Positions 19,263-28,585 are shown, counted from the stretch's first letter. The stretch is DNA of 64,000 nt from Rubellimicrobium arenae (GCF_017916275.1 NZ_JAFMST010000003.1:248001-312000); one strand, 5' to 3'. The notes: a model not told the origin generated them from the letters alone. Numbers and translations: made by a program.

Positions 19263-21917
19263 ATGCGGACCAAAATGCAGGACCAGGCATCGGAAGGGCT
19301 GGCGCCGCACGCTGCCTTCTGGACGTTCCCAGCCGCCTTCGCCGCATCGAGCGCCTTGATCGTCCCCGGCGTGGATGGCGCGGAGATCGTCACCTACGAT
19401 GACCTTTCCGCCCGGGCCGACCTCTGGCGCGAGCGGATCGTTGCCGCCTCCGGGCCGGAATCCGCCGCCCTCGTGGCCCTCGAATTCGAGACCTCGGTCG
19501 AGGCGATCGCCGCCTATGTGGGGGCCCTGCGCTCCGGCTGCCCGCTCCTCGTGATCGAACCCGGCCAGCTCGCGCAGCCCGGCCCGATCTCGCGCATCTA
19601 CGCGCCCGAGATCGTCCTGGGCCGCCGGGGCGGGCGCTTCGACCTCCAGGCAGCAGGCACGCCGTCGGGCGTTGCCGCGCACCCCGACCTCAAGCTGCTG
19701 CTGTCCACCTCGGGCAGCACCGGCGACCCCAAGCTCGTGCGGCTGTCCGCCCTCAACATCGACTCCAACGCCCGGGCGATCGCGGACTACCTGGCCATCC
19801 GCGCCACCGACCGGGCCGCGACCACGTTGCCGCTCTTCTACTCCTACGGGCTGTCGGTGCTGAACTCGCATCTGGCGGCCGGGGCGGCGCTGGTCCTCAC
19901 CGAGGACTCCGTCGCCGCGCCGGAGTTCTGGGCCACCTGCCGCGCGACCGGCGTCACCAGCCTGGCCTTCGTGCCCCACCAGTTCGAGCTGCTCGACGCG
20001 GGCCACTTCGCGCGGCTGCACCTTCCCAGCCTGCGGTACGTCACGCAGGCGGGCGGGCGGCTCGGCCCCGACCTCGCGCGGCGGGTGCGCGACCTGGGCC
20101 GCCAGTCCGGCTGGGATCTGGTCATCATGTACGGCCAGACCGAGGCCGCCCCGCGCATCGCCTATGTCCCGCCCGAGCTCCTGCCCGAGGCCGCCGACAC
20201 CATCGGCCGGGCCATCCCCGGCGGGCGGCTCCGCATCCTGGGCGAGGACGGCGCCGAGATCACGGCCCCCGGCCGGCAGGGCGAGCTGGTCTACGAAGGC
20301 CCCAACGTCATGATGGGCTACGCCGAGCGGCGCGAGGACCTGTCGCGCGGCAAGGAGGTGACCGAGCTTCGCACCGGCGACCTGGCCGAACGGACCGCCT
20401 CGGGGCTGTTCCGCATCGTGGGGCGCAGCAAGCGCTTCGTGAAGCTCTTCGGCCTGCGCCTCAGCCTCGACCAGATCGAGGCCCTGCTCGAACGCGAGGG
20501 CATCGCCGCCCGCGCCGTGGCGTCCGACGACCGGCTCGTGCTGCTCCACGCCCGGGCCGACCAGGGCCAGGCCGCCCGCTCGGCGGTGGCGCGGACCTAT
20601 GGGATCCCGATCGCGCAGGTCCATGCCGGCCACCTTGCCGAGACGCCGCTCCTGCCGTCCGGCAAGGTCGACCAGCGGGCGCTCGTGCGTCACGCGGCCG
20701 ACCTTCTGGCGCGCGAGGCGGCACGCCCGCAGAAGCGGCCCGACACCAGCCTTGCCGACGTCCTGCGGCAGGCCACCCGTTCCCCCGAGGTCGGACCCGC
20801 GGACAGCTTCGTCTCGCTCGGGGGCGACTCGCTCAGCTACCTCGAGATGCAGCTCGAGCTCGAGCAGCGGCTGGGCGCGGCCCCGGACGGCTGGGAGCGG
20901 ATGCCGCTCGGGGATCTCGAACGCCTCGCCACGCAGGGAACCCCCAAGCCGGGCCGGTCCCGGATCGGCATCGACGTGCCGCTCCGGCTCGGGGCGATTT
21001 CGATGGTCGTGGGGCAGCACGCCACGGACTACCCGCTGTTCGGCGGGACCTGGGCGCTCCTCCTCCTGATGGGCTTCACGCTGGGCCGCTTCCAGACGGA
21101 CCTGCTCCGCAACGGCGAGGCGCTGCGCTTCGGGCAACGGATGCTTTATCCGATCCTGCCGCTCTACGCCGTCCTGACAGCCGCCTATGCGGGGCTCCAT
21201 GGCGGCGTGCCGGACAGCTACATGGCCCTGCTGGGCAACTACCATGTCTGGACCGAATCCTCGGCGCTCGAGCCCTACTGGTTCGTCAGCCTTTACACCC
21301 AGGTCGTGCTGGTCGTCGGGCTCGCCTCTCTTCTTCCGCCCGTGCGGCGCGGGCTCGCGCGGCGGGCCTGGGCCTCGGTGGGGCTGGCCTACGCCGTCGC
21401 GATCGGGGTGCTCGGGACCGGGATCGCCGTCCTGGGCGGCCAGGGGCTGGAGAGCCTGCCCGTGCCCCATCACGCCGCCCGCGACATCCTGGTCTGCCTT
21501 CCGGTGGTCCTGCTGGGCTGGATGCTGCAATCCGCCCGGACGCCCGTGCAGCGGGTCGCCACGCTCCTGGCCGGGGTGGCGCTCTGGCTGGCGGTCGCAA
21601 GCCTGAACGGCGCGCCGGGGCCGCGCATCGTCCTTGCCGGGGCCATCCTCCTCCTGGCCTGGAGCCCCTCCATCCCGGCGCCCCGGCTCGTGGCGCGTCT
21701 GCTCCAGCAGCTCGCCTCGGTCACGCTCTTCGTCTACCTGCTCCACGTGATCGTGGTCAGCGTGGCGTCGCGGCTGCCGGTGGGCGACCTCCCGCGGCTG
21801 GTGTTCGCGCTGGTCCTGTCCTTTGCGCTGGGCGCCCTGGCCAAGGCCGGCTTCGACTGGCTGGAACGGCTGCCCCGGCCGGTCTGGACCCGGCCGCCGC
21901 GCCACAGCCACCCCTGA
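19263..21917 (+). CDS. Adenylation-carrier-membrane acyltransferase fusion protein (A-T-AT3)
   Basis: An 884-residue three-part protein. Part 1 (about 20-480) is an ANL-type adenylation domain: STSGSTGDPKL near 146, YGQTEAAPR near 290, RTGDLAER near 370, GRSKRFVKLFGLRLS near 390 and PSGKVDQ with the catalytic Lys near 467. Part 2 (about 495-560) is a phosphopantetheine carrier with SLGGDSLSYLEM. Part 3 (about 570-884) has some nine to ten membrane segments, an R-X10-H motif (RLGAISMVVGQH) and a late FVYLLHVIVV, as in acyltransferase-3 proteins. The core that usually holds the amino-binding Asp reads LFYSYGLS, closer to acyl or aryl acid ligases. Inference: it activates a carboxylic acid, holds it on its own carrier and transfers it across or within the membrane to an unknown acceptor. 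It has its own hairpin terminator. Confidence 0.8.
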   Translation: MRTKMQDQASEGLAPHAAFWTFPAAFAASSALIVPGVDGAEIVTYDDLSARADLWRERIVAASGPESAALVALEFETSVEAIAAYVGALRSGCPLLVIEPGQLAQPGPISRIYAPEIVLGRRGGRFDLQAAGTPSGVAAHPDLKLLLSTSGSTGDPKLVRLSALNIDSNARAIADYLAIRATDRAATTLPLFYSYGLSVLNSHLAAGAALVLTEDSVAAPEFWATCRATGVTSLAFVPHQFELLDAGHFARLHLPSLRYVTQAGGRLGPDLARRVRDLGRQSGWDLVIMYGQTEAAPRIAYVPPELLPEAADTIGRAIPGGRLRILGEDGAEITAPGRQGELVYEGPNVMMGYAERREDLSRGKEVTELRTGDLAERTASGLFRIVGRSKRFVKLFGLRLSLDQIEALLEREGIAARAVASDDRLVLLHARADQGQAARSAVARTYGIPIAQVHAGHLAETPLLPSGKVDQRALVRHAADLLAREAARPQKRPDTSLADVLRQATRSPEVGPADSFVSLGGDSLSYLEMQLELEQRLGAAPDGWERMPLGDLERLATQGTPKPGRSRIGIDVPLRLGAISMVVGQHATDYPLFGGTWALLLLMGFTLGRFQTDLLRNGEALRFGQRMLYPILPLYAVLTAAYAGLHGGVPDSYMALLGNYHVWTESSALEPYWFVSLYTQVVLVVGLASLLPPVRRGLARRAWASVGLAYAVAIGVLGTGIAVLGGQGLESLPVPHHAARDILVCLPVVLLGWMLQSARTPVQRVATLLAGVALWLAVASLNGAPGPRIVLAGAILLLAWSPSIPAPRLVARLLQQLASVTLFVYLLHVIVVSVASRLPVGDLPRLVFALVLSFALGALAKAGFDWLERLPRPVWTRPPRHSHP

Positions 21918-21928
21918 GCGGTCCAAAG

Positions 21929-21968
21929 GCGCAACGGGGGCCGTCCTCGGCGCCCGCCCCCGTTGCGC
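21929..21968 (+). terminator. Hairpin after the A-T-AT3 gene
   Basis: A perfect thirteen-base-pair stem GCGCAACGGGGGC / GCCCCCGTTGCGC begins 12 bp past the stop codon. No T-run follows, so termination is likely but not certain. Its 3' arm supplies the -35 box of fabF. Confidence 0.55.
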
Positions 21969-21991
21969 AGCCCTCGCCCCATCTGTATGAC
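21963..21991 (+). promoter_or_regulatory. Promoter of fabF
   Basis: TTGCGC, 17 bp, TATGAC, ending 30 bp before the fabF ATG. Confidence 0.62.
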
Positions 21992-22021
21992 CAGCCCGCA
22001 CAATCTGCGGGAGGACAGCGG

Positions 22022-23281
22022 ATGCGTCGTGTCGTCGTGACCGGGCTCGGGCTCGTGACCCCCTTGGCCGATGGGGTCGAGGAAACCTGGCGGCGTCTGC
22101 TGGCCGGCCAGTCCGGGGCGGACACCATCAAGCAGTTCGACGCCTCCCAGCTCGCCACCGACTACGCCTGCGAGGTCAAGCGCGGCGACGGGACCCAGGG
22201 GACGTTCAACCCCGACAAGTACCTCGAGCCCAAGGACCAGCGGAAGATCGACGACTTCATCCTGTACGGCATCGCCGCCGCGCAGCAGGCCGTCGAGGAT
22301 TCGGGCTGGGTTCCCCAGACCGACGAGGACCGCGCCCGCACCGGCGTCCTGATCGGGTCCGGCATCGGCGGCCTGAAAAGCATCGAGGCCACGACCCTCC
22401 TCATCAAGGAAAAGGGGCCGCGCCGCGTCTCTCCCTTCTTCATCCCGGGCGCGCTGATCAACCTGATCTCGGGCCAGGTCTCCATCCGCTACGGCTTCAA
22501 GGGGCCGAACCACTCGGTCGTGACGGCCTGCTCGACGGGCGCGCATGCGCTGGGCGACGCCGCCCGTCTCATCAAGTATGGCGCGGCGGACGTCATGGTC
22601 GCCGGCGGGGCCGAGGCCGCCATCTGCGAGATCGGGATCGCCGGCTTCAACGCCTGCAAGGCCCTGTCCACCAAGCGCAAGGACGACCCGACCAGGGCGT
22701 CCCGCCCCTATGACATCGACCGCGACGGCTTCGTGATGGGCGAAGGCTCGGGCATCGTCGTCCTCGAGGAGCTGGAGCACGCCCGCGCCCGCGGCGCCAA
22801 GATCTACGCCGAGGTGCTGGGCTACGGCCTGTCCGGCGACGCCCACCACATCACCGCCCCCTCCGAGGACGGCGACGGGGCCGAGCGGGCGATGCGCATG
22901 GCGCTCGAGGACGCCCGGCTGGCGCCCGCCGACATCGACTACATCAACGCCCACGGCACCAGCACGATGGCCGACGTCATCGAGCTCGCCGCCGTGGAGC
23001 GGCTCATGGGCAACGCGGCCTCCAAAGTCACGATGTCCTCGACCAAGTCGATGACCGGGCACCTCCTGGGGGCGGCGGGCGCGATCGAGTCGATCTTCTC
23101 GATCCTGGCGCTGCGCGACCAGATCTGCCCGCCGACGATCAACCTCGACACCCCCGCCGTCGAGACGCCGGTGGACCTCGCCCCGAACCAGGCCCGCCAC
23201 CGCGAGGTGAAGGTCGCCGTCAACAACTCCTTCGGCTTCGGCGGCACCAACGCCTCGCTCGTGCTCGGGGCGGCTCCGTGA
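22022..23281 (+). CDS. fabF: Beta-ketoacyl-ACP synthase II
   Basis: A 419-residue condensing enzyme that extends acyl-ACP with malonyl-ACP, including the temperature-dependent C16 to C18 step. The Cys-His-His triad is seen as TACSTGAH (Cys near 170), [13 protein letters not shown] and [10 protein letters not shown]. The C-terminal [14 protein letters not shown] closes the thiolase fold. The ATG follows GGGAGGACAGCGG. mltG starts 16 bp after its stop, so the two are likely one operon. Confidence 0.97.
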   Translation: MRRVVVTGLGLVTPLADGVEETWRRLLAGQSGADTIKQFDASQLATDYACEVKRGDGTQGTFNPDKYLEPKDQRKIDDFILYGIAAAQQAVEDSGWVPQTDEDRARTGVLIGSGIGGLKSIEATTLLIKEKGPRRVSPFFIPGALINLISGQVSIRYGFKGPNHSVVTACSTGAHALGDAARLIKYGAADVMVAGGAEAAICEIGIAGFNACKALSTKRKDDPTRASRPYDIDRDGFVMGEGSGIVVLEELEHARARGAKIYAEVLGYGLSGDAHHITAPSEDGDGAERAMRMALEDARLAPADIDYINAHGTSTMADVIELAAVERLMGNAASKVTMSSTKSMTGHLLGAAGAIESIFSILALRDQICPPTINLDTPAVETPVDLAPNQARHREVKVAVNNSFGFGGTNASLVLGAAP

Positions 23282-23297
23282 TCCTCGGGGTCGCGTG

Positions 23298-24503
23298 ATG
23301 TGGCGCCACATCGCCGCGAACGCGCTGACCTTCTTCACGGTCGCGCTGTTCCTGATCGCGGGCCTCATCACCTGGGGGGTCAACGAATACTCGGCCGAAG
23401 GGCCGCTGCCCGAACCGATCTGCCTGCGGGTTCCCTCGGGGGCGAGCCTGCGCGCCGTCAGCCAGGATCTCGCGGACAAGGGGGCGATCTCCTCGCCCTC
23501 GATCTTCCGCATGGGCGCGGACTACACCGACCGGGCCGGTGACCTGAAGCAGGGGAGCTTCCTGATCCCCGAACGCGCCTCGATGCGCCAGATCACCGAC
23601 ATCGTGACCGGGGGCGGCGCGTCCACCTGCGGGACCGAGGTCGTCTACCGGATCGGCGTGAACCGCACGCTGGCGCAGGTCCGCGACCTCGACCCGGCGA
23701 CCGGCGACTACGTCCAGCGCGCCGAGTTCGAGCCGCTGGCCAGCGCCCCCATCCCCGAGGACTACGCCGCCGTCCGCGCCGAGGCCGACACCACCTACCG
23801 CGTCGTCGTCGCCGAGGGCGTCACGAGCTGGCAGGTCGTGCAGGCCCTGAACGCCATCGACGTTCTCGACGGCGACGTCGCCGAGATTCCGCCCGAAGGG
23901 ATGCTCGCGCCCAACAGCTACGCCGTGGCGCCCGGCGACGACGTGGCCGGCCTCCTGGGGCAGATGCGCGCCGCGCAGGAGGGCATCCTGGCCGAGGCCT
24001 GGGCGAACCGCGCCCAGGATCTCCCCTTCGACACGCCCGAGCAGGCGCTCACCCTCGCCTCCATCGTGGAAAAGGAGACGGGCGTCGCCGAGGAACGGCC
24101 CCTCGTGGCCTCGGTGCTCGTGAACCGGCTGCGCGACGGCATGCGGCTGCAGTTCGACCCGACGATCATCTACGGCATCACGCGCGGGGCGGGGCTGCTC
24201 GATCGGCCGATCCGCCAGTCCGACATCGACGGCGCCACCGAACGGCAGCTCCACGGCGACGTGCTCTACAACACTTATGTCGTGAACGGGCTGCCCGCCG
24301 GTCCCATCGCCAACCCCGGCCGCGCCGCCATCGAGGCCGCGCTCGCGCCCGCCGACACGGACTATCTGTACTTCGTCGCGAACGGCACGGGCGGCCACGC
24401 CTTCGCCAGCACCCTCGACGAGCACAACGCCAACGTCGCGCGCTGGCGCGAGATCGAGGCCCGCCAGGCCAGCGAGGGCGAGCCCGCCGACACCTCCCAG
24501 TAA
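23298..24503 (+). CDS. mltG: Endolytic peptidoglycan transglycosylase MltG
   Basis: A 401-residue inner-membrane protein. A single N-terminal membrane helix (about 6-28) places the YceG domain in the periplasm, where it cuts nascent glycan strands and sets their length. The catalytic Glu is in LASIVEKETG (near residue 257), followed by QFDPTIIYG and YNTYVVNGLPAGPIANPG. The length is in the usual range. The start could be the ATG at 23298 or the adjoining GTG at 23295. It follows fabF closely. Downstream come two GC hairpins and then the GTA cluster. Confidence 0.93.
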   Translation: MWRHIAANALTFFTVALFLIAGLITWGVNEYSAEGPLPEPICLRVPSGASLRAVSQDLADKGAISSPSIFRMGADYTDRAGDLKQGSFLIPERASMRQITDIVTGGGASTCGTEVVYRIGVNRTLAQVRDLDPATGDYVQRAEFEPLASAPIPEDYAAVRAEADTTYRVVVAEGVTSWQVVQALNAIDVLDGDVAEIPPEGMLAPNSYAVAPGDDVAGLLGQMRAAQEGILAEAWANRAQDLPFDTPEQALTLASIVEKETGVAEERPLVASVLVNRLRDGMRLQFDPTIIYGITRGAGLLDRPIRQSDIDGATERQLHGDVLYNTYVVNGLPAGPIANPGRAAIEAALAPADTDYLYFVANGTGGHAFASTLDEHNANVARWREIEARQASEGEPADTSQ

Positions 24504-24504
24504 C

Positions 24505-24570
24505 GGGGAGGGCTCCCGCCGGCCCCTCCCAGGCGTGGGGGCAACGGCCCGGCCCGGGCTCCGCCGTTGC
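24505..24570 (+). terminator. Two tandem hairpins between mltG and the GTA cluster
   Basis: GGGAGGG / CCCTCCC (24506-24512 with 24524-24530) and GCAACGGC / GCCGTTGC (24541-24548 with 24563-24570) follow the mltG stop. Neither has a T-run, so this is only a probable boundary. Confidence 0.4.
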
Positions 24571-24724
24571 GCGGACCCGGCCCGCACCGACCGATGCCGT
24601 CATCCGGCCTTAACCCCGGCGCGCGGTGCTCCAACCAATCGTTCGCTCTTTTCCTGCACCTTGGGTTCACGACCGGGACCTTCCCCGGCCGCGTCAACAA
24701 CAAGAGCAGGAAAGGCCACCCACC

Positions 24725-25060
24725 ATGACCCGATCGCGCGGCTCCACCCTCCTGACGCAGGAGGATATCGAGCTCAACTTCCGCGACGCCCTCACGCTGC
24801 TCCGGTCCGTCCGGCGCACCCTGTCGGACCTCCTCGACCGCGTCAGCGACGACGAGCCGGGCCTCCTCAAGGACATCGGCCTCAAGCAGTCCGAGCTCGA
24901 GACCGCCCTCAAGCGGGCCTTCGAGGCCGAGGAGAAGTACAACGCCTGGCACGAACGGCACTCGGGCGTGACGAACGCCTGCGAGATCGACTTCGACACC
25001 CTGCGGGAGGAGCTGGCCTGCCGGCTCGCCCGGCTGAGGGAGTGCTGCGAGGATGCATGA
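24725..25060 (+). CDS. GTA small terminase (g1, TerS-like)
   Basis: A 111-residue helical protein at the first position of the GTA cluster. In Rhodobacter capsulatus the g1 product acts as the small terminase subunit that helps load DNA with little sequence specificity. The sequence has a coiled pattern (LLKDIGLKQSELETALKRAFEAEEKYNAW) and no helix-turn-helix that I can see by eye. The ATG at 24725 is preceded by AGGAAAGG. Its last 8 bases overlap the TerL start. Identification rests mainly on position and size; the 221-bp gap before it should hold the cluster promoter, but I could not define it. Confidence 0.72.
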   Translation: MTRSRGSTLLTQEDIELNFRDALTLLRSVRRTLSDLLDRVSDDEPGLLKDIGLKQSELETALKRAFEAEEKYNAWHERHSGVTNACEIDFDTLREELACRLARLRECCEDA

Positions 25061-26480
25061 CGCCCCCGACCGCACCTGTTCCCCCGGGCCGTCGACCTCC
25101 GGCGCCCCGGACCCCCGCGACGCGGCGCCCACGCCCTATGGCGCGGGCTGGCTGGCCCGGCAGGACCCGGACCTCGTCCGCTACACGCTCCAGGGCTTTT
25201 CCGACCGCGAGGTCGCGGGCCTGCCCTTCCTGTTCGACTTCTGGGCGCACCCCCACCAGCTTCCGCCCCAGGGCGACTGGCGGACCTGGGTGATCCTGGG
25301 CGGCCGTGGCGCGGGCAAGACGCGCGCGGGCTCGGAATGGGTCCGCTCCATGGTCGAGGGGCCGCGCCCCCGCGACGCCGGCCGCGCCCGCCGCGTGGCC
25401 CTGCTGGCCGAAACGCTCGACCAGGCGCGCGAGGTCATGGTCTTCGGGGATTCGGGCATCATGGCCTGTTCCCCGCCCGACCGTCGCCCGCACTGGCACG
25501 CCACGCGGCGGATGCTCGAATGGCCGAACGGCGCCACCGCCCAGCTCTTCTCGGCCCACGAGCCCGAGGCGCTGCGCGGCCCGCAGTTCGACGCCGCCTG
25601 GGCGGACGAGCTGGCCAAGTGGAAGAAGGGCGAGGAGACCTGGGACCAGCTCCAGTTCGCGCTCCGGCTCGGGACGGACCCGCGCTGCGTCGTCACCACC
25701 ACGCCCCGGAGCGCGCCCGCGCTGCTCGCGCTGCTCGACCGGCCGGGCACGGTCACGACCCATGCGCCGACCCGTGCCAATCGGGCCAACCTCGCCCCCG
25801 GCTTCCTCGACGAGGTGCAGCGCCTTTACGGCGGCACGCGCCTGGGACGGCAGGAGCTCGATGGCGTCCTGATGGACGACGTGGACGGGGCGCTCTGGAC
25901 CCCGGCCCTGATCGACGCGGCGCGCGCGGCCTTCGCCCCCCGGTTCGACCGCGTGGTCGTGGCCGTGGACCCGGCCGTGTCGACCGGCAAGTCCTCCGAT
26001 TCGACGGGGATCGTCGTCGTCGGCGCCGTCACCCGGGGCGAGGTGAAGGACTGGCGCGCCTTCGTCTTGGAGGATGCCACCGTCCAGGGCGCCTCGCCGG
26101 ACGAATGGGGCCGTGCGGTCGTGCAGGCCAGCCGCCGTCACGGCGCGTCCCGTGTGATCGCCGAGGTCAACCAGGGCGGCGCCATGGTCGAGACGATCCT
26201 GCGCCAGATCGACCCCAACCTCCCGGTCACGCGCGTTCATGCGCGGGAAGGCAAGGGGATCCGCGCCGAACCCGTCGCCGCCCTTTATGAACAGGGCCGC
26301 GTCCATCACCTGGCCGGCGCCGACCTGCGCCTGCTCGAGGACCAAATGACCCGCATGACCGTGACCGGCTATCGCGGGAAAGGCTCGCCCGACCGCCTCG
26401 ATGCGCTGGTCTGGGCGGTCCACGACTCCATCCTTGCCCCCTCGGCCCAGCGCCGGGATCCCCGGATTCGGGGCCTCTGA
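25053..26480 (+). CDS. GTA large terminase (g2, TerL)
   Basis: A 475-residue packaging motor and headful nuclease. The ATPase Walker A is GGRGAGKT at residues 83-90 and the Walker B region is FDAAWADELAKW. The C-terminal nuclease begins with VVVAVDPAVSTG near 305-316, which supplies a metal-binding Asp. It cuts and pumps host DNA into preformed heads. The first 25 residues are Pro/Asp-rich and could be an over-extension, though the overlap with TerS fits the cluster's style. A 114-bp gap separates it from the portal gene and may carry a secondary promoter. Confidence 0.94.
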   Translation: MHDAPDRTCSPGPSTSGAPDPRDAAPTPYGAGWLARQDPDLVRYTLQGFSDREVAGLPFLFDFWAHPHQLPPQGDWRTWVILGGRGAGKTRAGSEWVRSMVEGPRPRDAGRARRVALLAETLDQAREVMVFGDSGIMACSPPDRRPHWHATRRMLEWPNGATAQLFSAHEPEALRGPQFDAAWADELAKWKKGEETWDQLQFALRLGTDPRCVVTTTPRSAPALLALLDRPGTVTTHAPTRANRANLAPGFLDEVQRLYGGTRLGRQELDGVLMDDVDGALWTPALIDAARAAFAPRFDRVVVAVDPAVSTGKSSDSTGIVVVGAVTRGEVKDWRAFVLEDATVQGASPDEWGRAVVQASRRHGASRVIAEVNQGGAMVETILRQIDPNLPVTRVHAREGKGIRAEPVAALYEQGRVHHLAGADLRLLEDQMTRMTVTGYRGKGSPDRLDALVWAVHDSILAPSAQRRDPRIRGL

Positions 26481-26594
26481 CAGGGGCGTTGCGTCCGGCC
26501 GCACCCACCGTTCGGTGCTGTCGGACCTCATTAACCAACTCTTGGCAAATTCAATCGCACGGACCGCGAACCCGGCCCGAGGAGAAGGAAACAG

Positions 26595-27800
26595 ATGTTC
26601 GACTTCCTGAAACGAAAGGACATGGGGACCCCAGCCGGGGCCGTTCCGGTCCCCGCCGCCGTGCCCGAGGTCAAGGCCTCGGCCGCGGGTCGGCTGATCC
26701 CCCTGCCGGGGGTGGCGGGCCGCGCGGTCGTCGCCCCCCGCGACACGGCCCAGCTCACGCAGGCCGGCTTTGCCCGCAACCCGGTGGGCTTCCGCGCGGT
26801 CCGCCTCATCGCCGAGGCCGCCGCCGCGCTGCCCCTGGTCCTGCAGGACGCGCGCCAGCGCTACAGCGAGCATCCGGTGCTCGACCTCATGGCGCGCCCG
26901 AACCCCGCCCAGGGCCGGGCGGAGCTGCTCGAGGCGCTCTACGGCCAGCTTCTCCTGACCGGCAACGGCTTCGTCGAAGCCGTGGGCGAGGAGGGTCTCC
27001 CGCAGGAGCTTCACGTCCTGCGCTCGGACCGCATGGCCGTGGTCCCGGGCGACGACGGCTGGCCGGTGGCCTACGACTACATCGTGGGCGCGCGCCGCCA
27101 TCGGTTCGCGGTGGGCGACACCTCCGCCATCTGCCACGTCAAGAGCTTCCATCCGCAGGACGACCATTACGGCCTGAGCGCGCTCCAGGCGGCCGCCAGC
27201 GCCATCGAGGTGCACAACGGCGCCTCCCGCTGGAGCCTCGCGCTCCTCGAGAACGCCGCCCGCCCCTCGGGCGCCATCGTCTACAATGGCCCGAACGGCG
27301 CGACGATGTCGCAGGACCAGTTCGACCGGCTCCTGGCCGAGATGGAAACCCAGCATCAGGGCGCGCGCAACGCCGGCCGCCCGATGCTGCTCGAGGGCGG
27401 CCTCGACTGGAAGCCCATGGGCTTTTCGCCATCGGACATGGAGTTCCAGAAGACCAAGGAGGCCGCCGCCCGCGAGATCGCCGTCGCCTTCGGCGTGCCG
27501 CCGATGATCCTCGGCATCCCCGGCGACGCGACCTACGCCAACTACCAGGAGGCCAACCGCGCCTTCTACCGGCTCACGGTGCTGCCGCTTGCCACGCGGG
27601 TCGCCTCGGCGATCAGCGACTGGCTGTCCGACTTCACCGGCGAGCGGATCACCCTGTCGCCCGACCTCGACCAGATCCCGGCGCTCGCCGCCGAGCGCGA
27701 GGCCCAGTGGCGCCGCATCGCCGCCGCGGCCTTCCTCACCCAGTCCGAGAAGCGGCAGCTTCTTGGGCTCCCGCGCCTGGAGGCCCCCGATGGGCCATGA
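26595..27800 (+). CDS. GTA portal protein (g3, HK97 family)
   Basis: A 401-residue HK97-type portal protein. It forms the ring at one head vertex through which DNA enters and to which the neck attaches. Family blocks seen include NPVGFRAVRLIAEAAAALPL (about 60-80), the LDLMARPNP turn and the C-terminal FGVPPMILGIPGDATYANYQEANRAFYRLTVLPL. The ATG at 26595 has GAGGAGAAGGAAACAG upstream. It overlaps g3.5 by 11 bp. Confidence 0.94.
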   Translation: MFDFLKRKDMGTPAGAVPVPAAVPEVKASAAGRLIPLPGVAGRAVVAPRDTAQLTQAGFARNPVGFRAVRLIAEAAAALPLVLQDARQRYSEHPVLDLMARPNPAQGRAELLEALYGQLLLTGNGFVEAVGEEGLPQELHVLRSDRMAVVPGDDGWPVAYDYIVGARRHRFAVGDTSAICHVKSFHPQDDHYGLSALQAAASAIEVHNGASRWSLALLENAARPSGAIVYNGPNGATMSQDQFDRLLAEMETQHQGARNAGRPMLLEGGLDWKPMGFSPSDMEFQKTKEAAAREIAVAFGVPPMILGIPGDATYANYQEANRAFYRLTVLPLATRVASAISDWLSDFTGERITLSPDLDQIPALAAEREAQWRRIAAAAFLTQSEKRQLLGLPRLEAPDGP

Positions 27801-28008
27801 ACCCCGCTCCTTCCTTTGCGCCCCCGGTCTCCGGATCGAGTCGCAGGAACGGCTGGCCGAGCTCCAGTTCGCCCAGCTCAACACCGCGCTCGAAAAGATC
27901 GAAAGCATGATGGAGCGTCTCGAGAAACGCCTCTGGCTCACCGTCTACGGGGTGGTGGCCGTGATCCTGGCCCAAACGGTCCAGTCGATCCTGGGGCACC
28001 TGCCATGA
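27790..28008 (+). CDS. GTA g3.5 small membrane protein
   Basis: A 72-residue protein with an amphipathic helical middle (LNTALEKIESMMERLEKRLW) and one C-terminal membrane helix (TVYGVVAVILAQTVQSIL). It overlaps the portal gene by 11 bp and the protease gene by 4 bp. A small gene called g3.5 lies at this place in the Rhodobacter GTA cluster. The exact role is unknown to me. It is too short to find by length alone, but the overlaps at both ends argue that it is translated. Confidence 0.8.
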   Translation: MGHEPRSFLCAPGLRIESQERLAELQFAQLNTALEKIESMMERLEKRLWLTVYGVVAVILAQTVQSILGHLP

Positions 28009-28550
28009 AGGACCTGACCATGGAACGCAAGTTCACCCAGCCCCTGACGGGGATCGCCGTCGGCTCGGATGGCACGCGCATCGAAGGCTATGCCTCGCTG
28101 TTCGGCGCCGAGGACCAGGGCGGCGACATCGTGGAGCCCGGCGCCTACGCCGCGTCCCTCAGGCGGCTCGTCCAGGGCGGCAACTCCGTCAAGATGCTCT
28201 GGCAGCACGACCCGTCCGAACCCATCGGGATCTGGGACACGGTTCACGAGGACTCCCGCGGCCTTTGGGTGCGCGGTCGCATCCTCCCCGAGGTCGCCCG
28301 GGGCCGCGAGGCCGCTGCCCTGATCCGCGCCGGAGCCATCGATGGCCTTTCCATCGGCTACCGGACGCTCCGCTCGACCAAGGACAGCCGCGGCCGGCGG
28401 CACCTGGCCGAGGTCGATCTCTGGGAGGTGTCGCTCGTGACCTTCCCGATGCTCCGCGAGGCGCGCCTCGCGGCCAAGGGCGCGCCGGCCGTGCTCTTGC
28501 ACGACATGACGGCGGCGATGGCCCAGGCCCGCGCCCGCCTCATGGGCTGA
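28005..28550 (+). CDS. GTA prohead protease (g4)
   Basis: A 181-residue HK97-type prohead protease that cuts the N-terminal scaffold from the capsid protein during head maturation. The catalytic His is His68 in MLWQHDPSEPIG and the Ser is Ser116 in AIDGLSIGY. The start codon overlaps the g3.5 stop (ATGA). A second start at 28020 (MERKFTQPL) is possible. It lies directly before the capsid gene, as in HK97 phages. Confidence 0.94.
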   Translation: MKDLTMERKFTQPLTGIAVGSDGTRIEGYASLFGAEDQGGDIVEPGAYAASLRRLVQGGNSVKMLWQHDPSEPIGIWDTVHEDSRGLWVRGRILPEVARGREAAALIRAGAIDGLSIGYRTLRSTKDSRGRRHLAEVDLWEVSLVTFPMLREARLAAKGAPAVLLHDMTAAMAQARARLMG

Positions 28551-28585
28551 CGCCCAACCTCCAACCCCGACCGAAAGGACCAACC

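Noticed and set aside
24909-27941. A 1010-codon minus-strand open frame across TerS, TerL and the portal gene
   Set aside because: Shadow of three well-identified GTA genes; no domain and no ribosome site.
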